Source of the DNA: Photorhabdus khanii NC19 | GTDB lineage: Bacteria > Pseudomonadota > Gammaproteobacteria > Enterobacterales > Enterobacteriaceae | Length of the DNA stretch: 64,000 bases | Reading direction: 5' to 3' | Assembly: GCF_000517265.1 (NCBI RefSeq) | Contig: NZ_AYSJ01000002.1 | Location: 225,311 to 289,310 of the forward strand | Shown here: one piece after another, positions 62,086 through 64,000 of the stretch | How positions within the stretch are numbered: the stretch's first letter is position 1 | Layout of the letters: each line of letters begins with the position of its first letter | Made by a program: the position numbers and the translations under genes | The notes under the pieces: model-generated | What the model saw: only the letters and a program-made list of their open reading frames with translations | What the model was told of the DNA's origin: nothing | Databases searched by the model: none

Positions 62086-64000
62086 TTAGTGAGATTCTGA
62101 CGCGGGTTCAATCTCCTCCGCTTTCTTACTAAAACGTCGTTTGATAACTACAAAGAACACCGGTACGAAAAAGATAGCTAGCGAGGTTGCAGCAATCATT
62201 CCGCCCAATACTCCGGTACCCACTGCGTTTTGAGAGCCGGAGCCTGCACCATTACTCAGTACTAGAGGGATAACACCCAGCATAAATGCCAGTGATGTCA
62301 TTAGGATTGGACGAAGACGCATTCTTACGGCATCTAGTGTAGCTTCTATCAACCCTTTTCCTTCTTTTTCCATCAGGTCCTTAGCGAACTCAACGATTAG
62401 GATTGCGTTCTTTGCCGATAAGCCGATGGTAGTCAACAAGCCGACTTTAAAGTAAACATCGTTATCCAAGCCTCGGAATGTTGTTGCTAACAAGGCTCCA
62501 ACGATACCCAGTGGTACTACCAGCATAACTGAGAATGGAATTGACCAGCTTTCATACAGTGCAGCCAGACAGAGGAATACCACTATCAATGACAGTGCAT
62601 AAAGTGCAGGTGCCTGATTACCTGACAGGCGTTCCTGATAAGACATGCCTGTCCAGTCGAAACCGATTCCATTTGGTAACTGGGATGCTAATTTTTCCAT
62701 CAGAGCCATTGCATCACCGGTACTTTTACCTGGAGCTGCTTCACCCAGAATTTCCATTGATGGCAAACCATTATAACGTTCCAAACGTGGCGAGCCATAG
62801 GTCCATGGTTCTTTAGACATATCTGCAAAAGCAGATAATGGAACCATTTCACCCTGTTTGTTACGGACATACAGTTTGTAGATATCACCTGGCAGCATAC
62901 GATAAGGTGCTTCTGATTGAACATAAACTTTTTTGACACGACTACGGTCGATAAAGTCGTTCACATAGTTGCCACCAAACATCGTGCTTAGTGTCGAGTT
63001 GATATCAGAGATGGAAACACCTAAAGCTTCTGCCTTTTCCTGATCAATTCTAACCCGATACTGAGGGGTATCTTCCTGACCATTAGGGCGAACACCCACT
63101 AACATATCTGGATGTTGTTGTATCATGCCAAGCAATTGGTTACGTGCTTCGGTCAGTTTATTATGTCCAAGGTTTGCTTTGTCAATTAATTCGAAATCAA
63201 AGCCGGTTGCTGAACCTAACTCTACAATTGCCGGGATGTTAAACGCAAAAACCATACCTTCTTTGATTTTCTGGAAGTGAGCACTTGCCCTGGCAACAAT
63301 AGCAGGTACTTTTCTTTCAGCATCAGAACGCTCACTCCAGTCTTTCAGGCTTATAAATGCTAGACCAGTGTTTTGCCCCTGACCACTGAAACCAAAGCCA
63401 CTTACTGTAAATACAGAAACCACAAGATCTTTTTCTTCTGTATTGAAGTAGTCACTTATTTTATCCAGAACTTTCTGTGTCTGTTCCTGTGTTGCACCTG
63501 AAGGTAATTGAACCATTGTCAGCAATACCCCTTGATCTTCTTCAGGAAGGAAGGAGGATGGCAGACGAGTGAACATGACAGCCATACCAGCAACCAGCAA
63601 TACATAAATCACCAGATAGCGGCCTGTATTGCGCAGAATACGGCCGATACTGTCAGTATAGTGGTGGGTACTTTTATCAAATATACGGTTGAACCAGCCA
63701 AAGATCCCAGTCTGTTTACCGTGGCTGCCTTTAGCAATGGGTTTCAACATGGTGGCGCACAGAGCAGGTGTTAGGATTAATGCTACCAGTACAGACAGTA
63801 CCATTGCAGATACAATAGTGATCGAGAATTGACGATAAATCGCACCGGTTGAACCGCCGAAGAAGGCCATTGGGACAAATACAGCAGACAGCACCATGGC
63901 AATACCAACCAAGGCGCTTTGGATTTGCCCCATTGATTTCCTGGTTGCTTCTTTCGGCGACAGGCCCTCTTCCTGCATAACACGTTCAACGTTTTCCACC
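62086..64000 (-). CDS. acrB: AcrB multidrug efflux pump, 3' part
   Basis: RND efflux pump inner-membrane subunit working with AcrA and TolC. Only the C-terminal 637 residues are inside the window; the gene continues past base 64000. The first visible residues (VENVERVM) correspond to about residue 413 of AcrB, just after the Asp407-Asp408 proton-relay pair. The proton-relay lysine is visible in [23 protein letters not shown]. The total would be about 1049 residues. AcrB and a related pump cannot be fully told apart from this part, but the hha context argues for AcrB. Confidence 0.95.
   Translation of the reverse strand, partial: VENVERVMQEEGLSPKEATRKSMGQIQSALVGIAMVLSAVFVPMAFFGGSTGAIYRQFSITIVSAMVLSVLVALILTPALCATMLKPIAKGSHGKQTGIFGWFNRIFDKSTHHYTDSIGRILRNTGRYLVIYVLLVAGMAVMFTRLPSSFLPEEDQGVLLTMVQLPSGATQEQTQKVLDKISDYFNTEEKDLVVSVFTVSGFGFSGQGQNTGLAFISLKDWSERSDAERKVPAIVARASAHFQKIKEGMVFAFNIPAIVELGSATGFDFELIDKANLGHNKLTEARNQLLGMIQQHPDMLVGVRPNGQEDTPQYRVRIDQEKAEALGVSISDINSTLSTMFGGNYVNDFIDRSRVKKVYVQSEAPYRMLPGDIYKLYVRNKQGEMVPLSAFADMSKEPWTYGSPRLERYNGLPSMEILGEAAPGKSTGDAMALMEKLASQLPNGIGFDWTGMSYQERLSGNQAPALYALSLIVVFLCLAALYESWSIPFSVMLVVPLGIVGALLATTFRGLDNDVYFKVGLLTTIGLSAKNAILIVEFAKDLMEKEGKGLIEATLDAVRMRLRPILMTSLAFMLGVIPLVLSNGAGSGSQNAVGTGVLGGMIAATSLAIFFVPVFFVVIKRRFSKKAEEIEPASESH

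Overview
This window is a conserved chromosomal segment of an enterobacterium of the Morganellaceae. I lean towards Photorhabdus or Xenorhabdus. The reasons are the moderate to low GC content, proteins that recall E. coli and Yersinia orthologues at nearly every locus, a 67-residue YmoA-like Hha, and gene order matching the E. coli sbcDC-to-acrB stretch with local losses and swaps. The genus is inferred from memory of the families, not from a search.

Layout. 1-7.4 kb: sbcDC (DNA end processing) divergent from phoBR with a PHO box. 7.4-12.5 kb: brnQ, a periplasmic gamma-glutamyltransferase, a 2-Cys peroxiredoxin with an OxyR-type site, and acpH. 12.6-18.2 kb: queA-tgt (queuosine) and yajC-secD-secF (Sec export). 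18.3-22.5 kb: nrdR-ribD, ribH, nusB, thiL-pgpA. 22.5-23.95 kb: a scar holding a 5'-truncated MFS transporter pseudogene and the tail of a PIN-domain toxin, at the place where E. coli has yajO. 23.95-27.1 kb: xseB-ispA-dxs (isoprenoid precursors). 27.3-31.9 kb: thiI, panE, yajQ, yajR. 32-36.9 kb: cyoABCDE (cytochrome bo3 oxidase). 37.2-40.9 kb: an OmpK/Tsx-family channel with an upstream CRP site, ampG-yajG, bolA. 41-48 kb: the protein quality-control block tig, clpP, clpX, lon, then hupB, with heat-shock promoters before clpP and lon. 48-51.8 kb: ppiD, ybaV, fadM, queC. 51.8-53.4 kb: a PLP-dependent cysteine-synthase-like enzyme divergent from a DecR-type regulator, where E. coli has ybaE-cof-decR. 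53.5-59.8 kb: mdlAB, the nitrogen-regulated glnK-amtB pair (sigma-54 promoter and NtrC site) and tesB. 60-64 kb: ybaY, 4.5S RNA (ffs), hha, a decayed tomB, and the 3' part of acrB running off the window.

Most of the window is housekeeping. Its regulatory layer is unusually readable: PHO box, OxyR half-site, CRP site, two sigma-32 promoters, sigma-54 with NtrC enhancer, and an Lrp-type operator. The parts that depart from the ancestral arrangement are the MFS/PIN scar, the cysteine-enzyme/DecR swap, the OmpK-like gene between cyoA and ampG, and the tomB pseudogene next to an intact hha. I saw no CRISPR array, prophage, complete insertion sequence or tRNA gene, and I do not see a clearly new multi-gene system. 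The best leads for something not yet described are the cysteine-enzyme/DecR module and Hha persisting without TomB.
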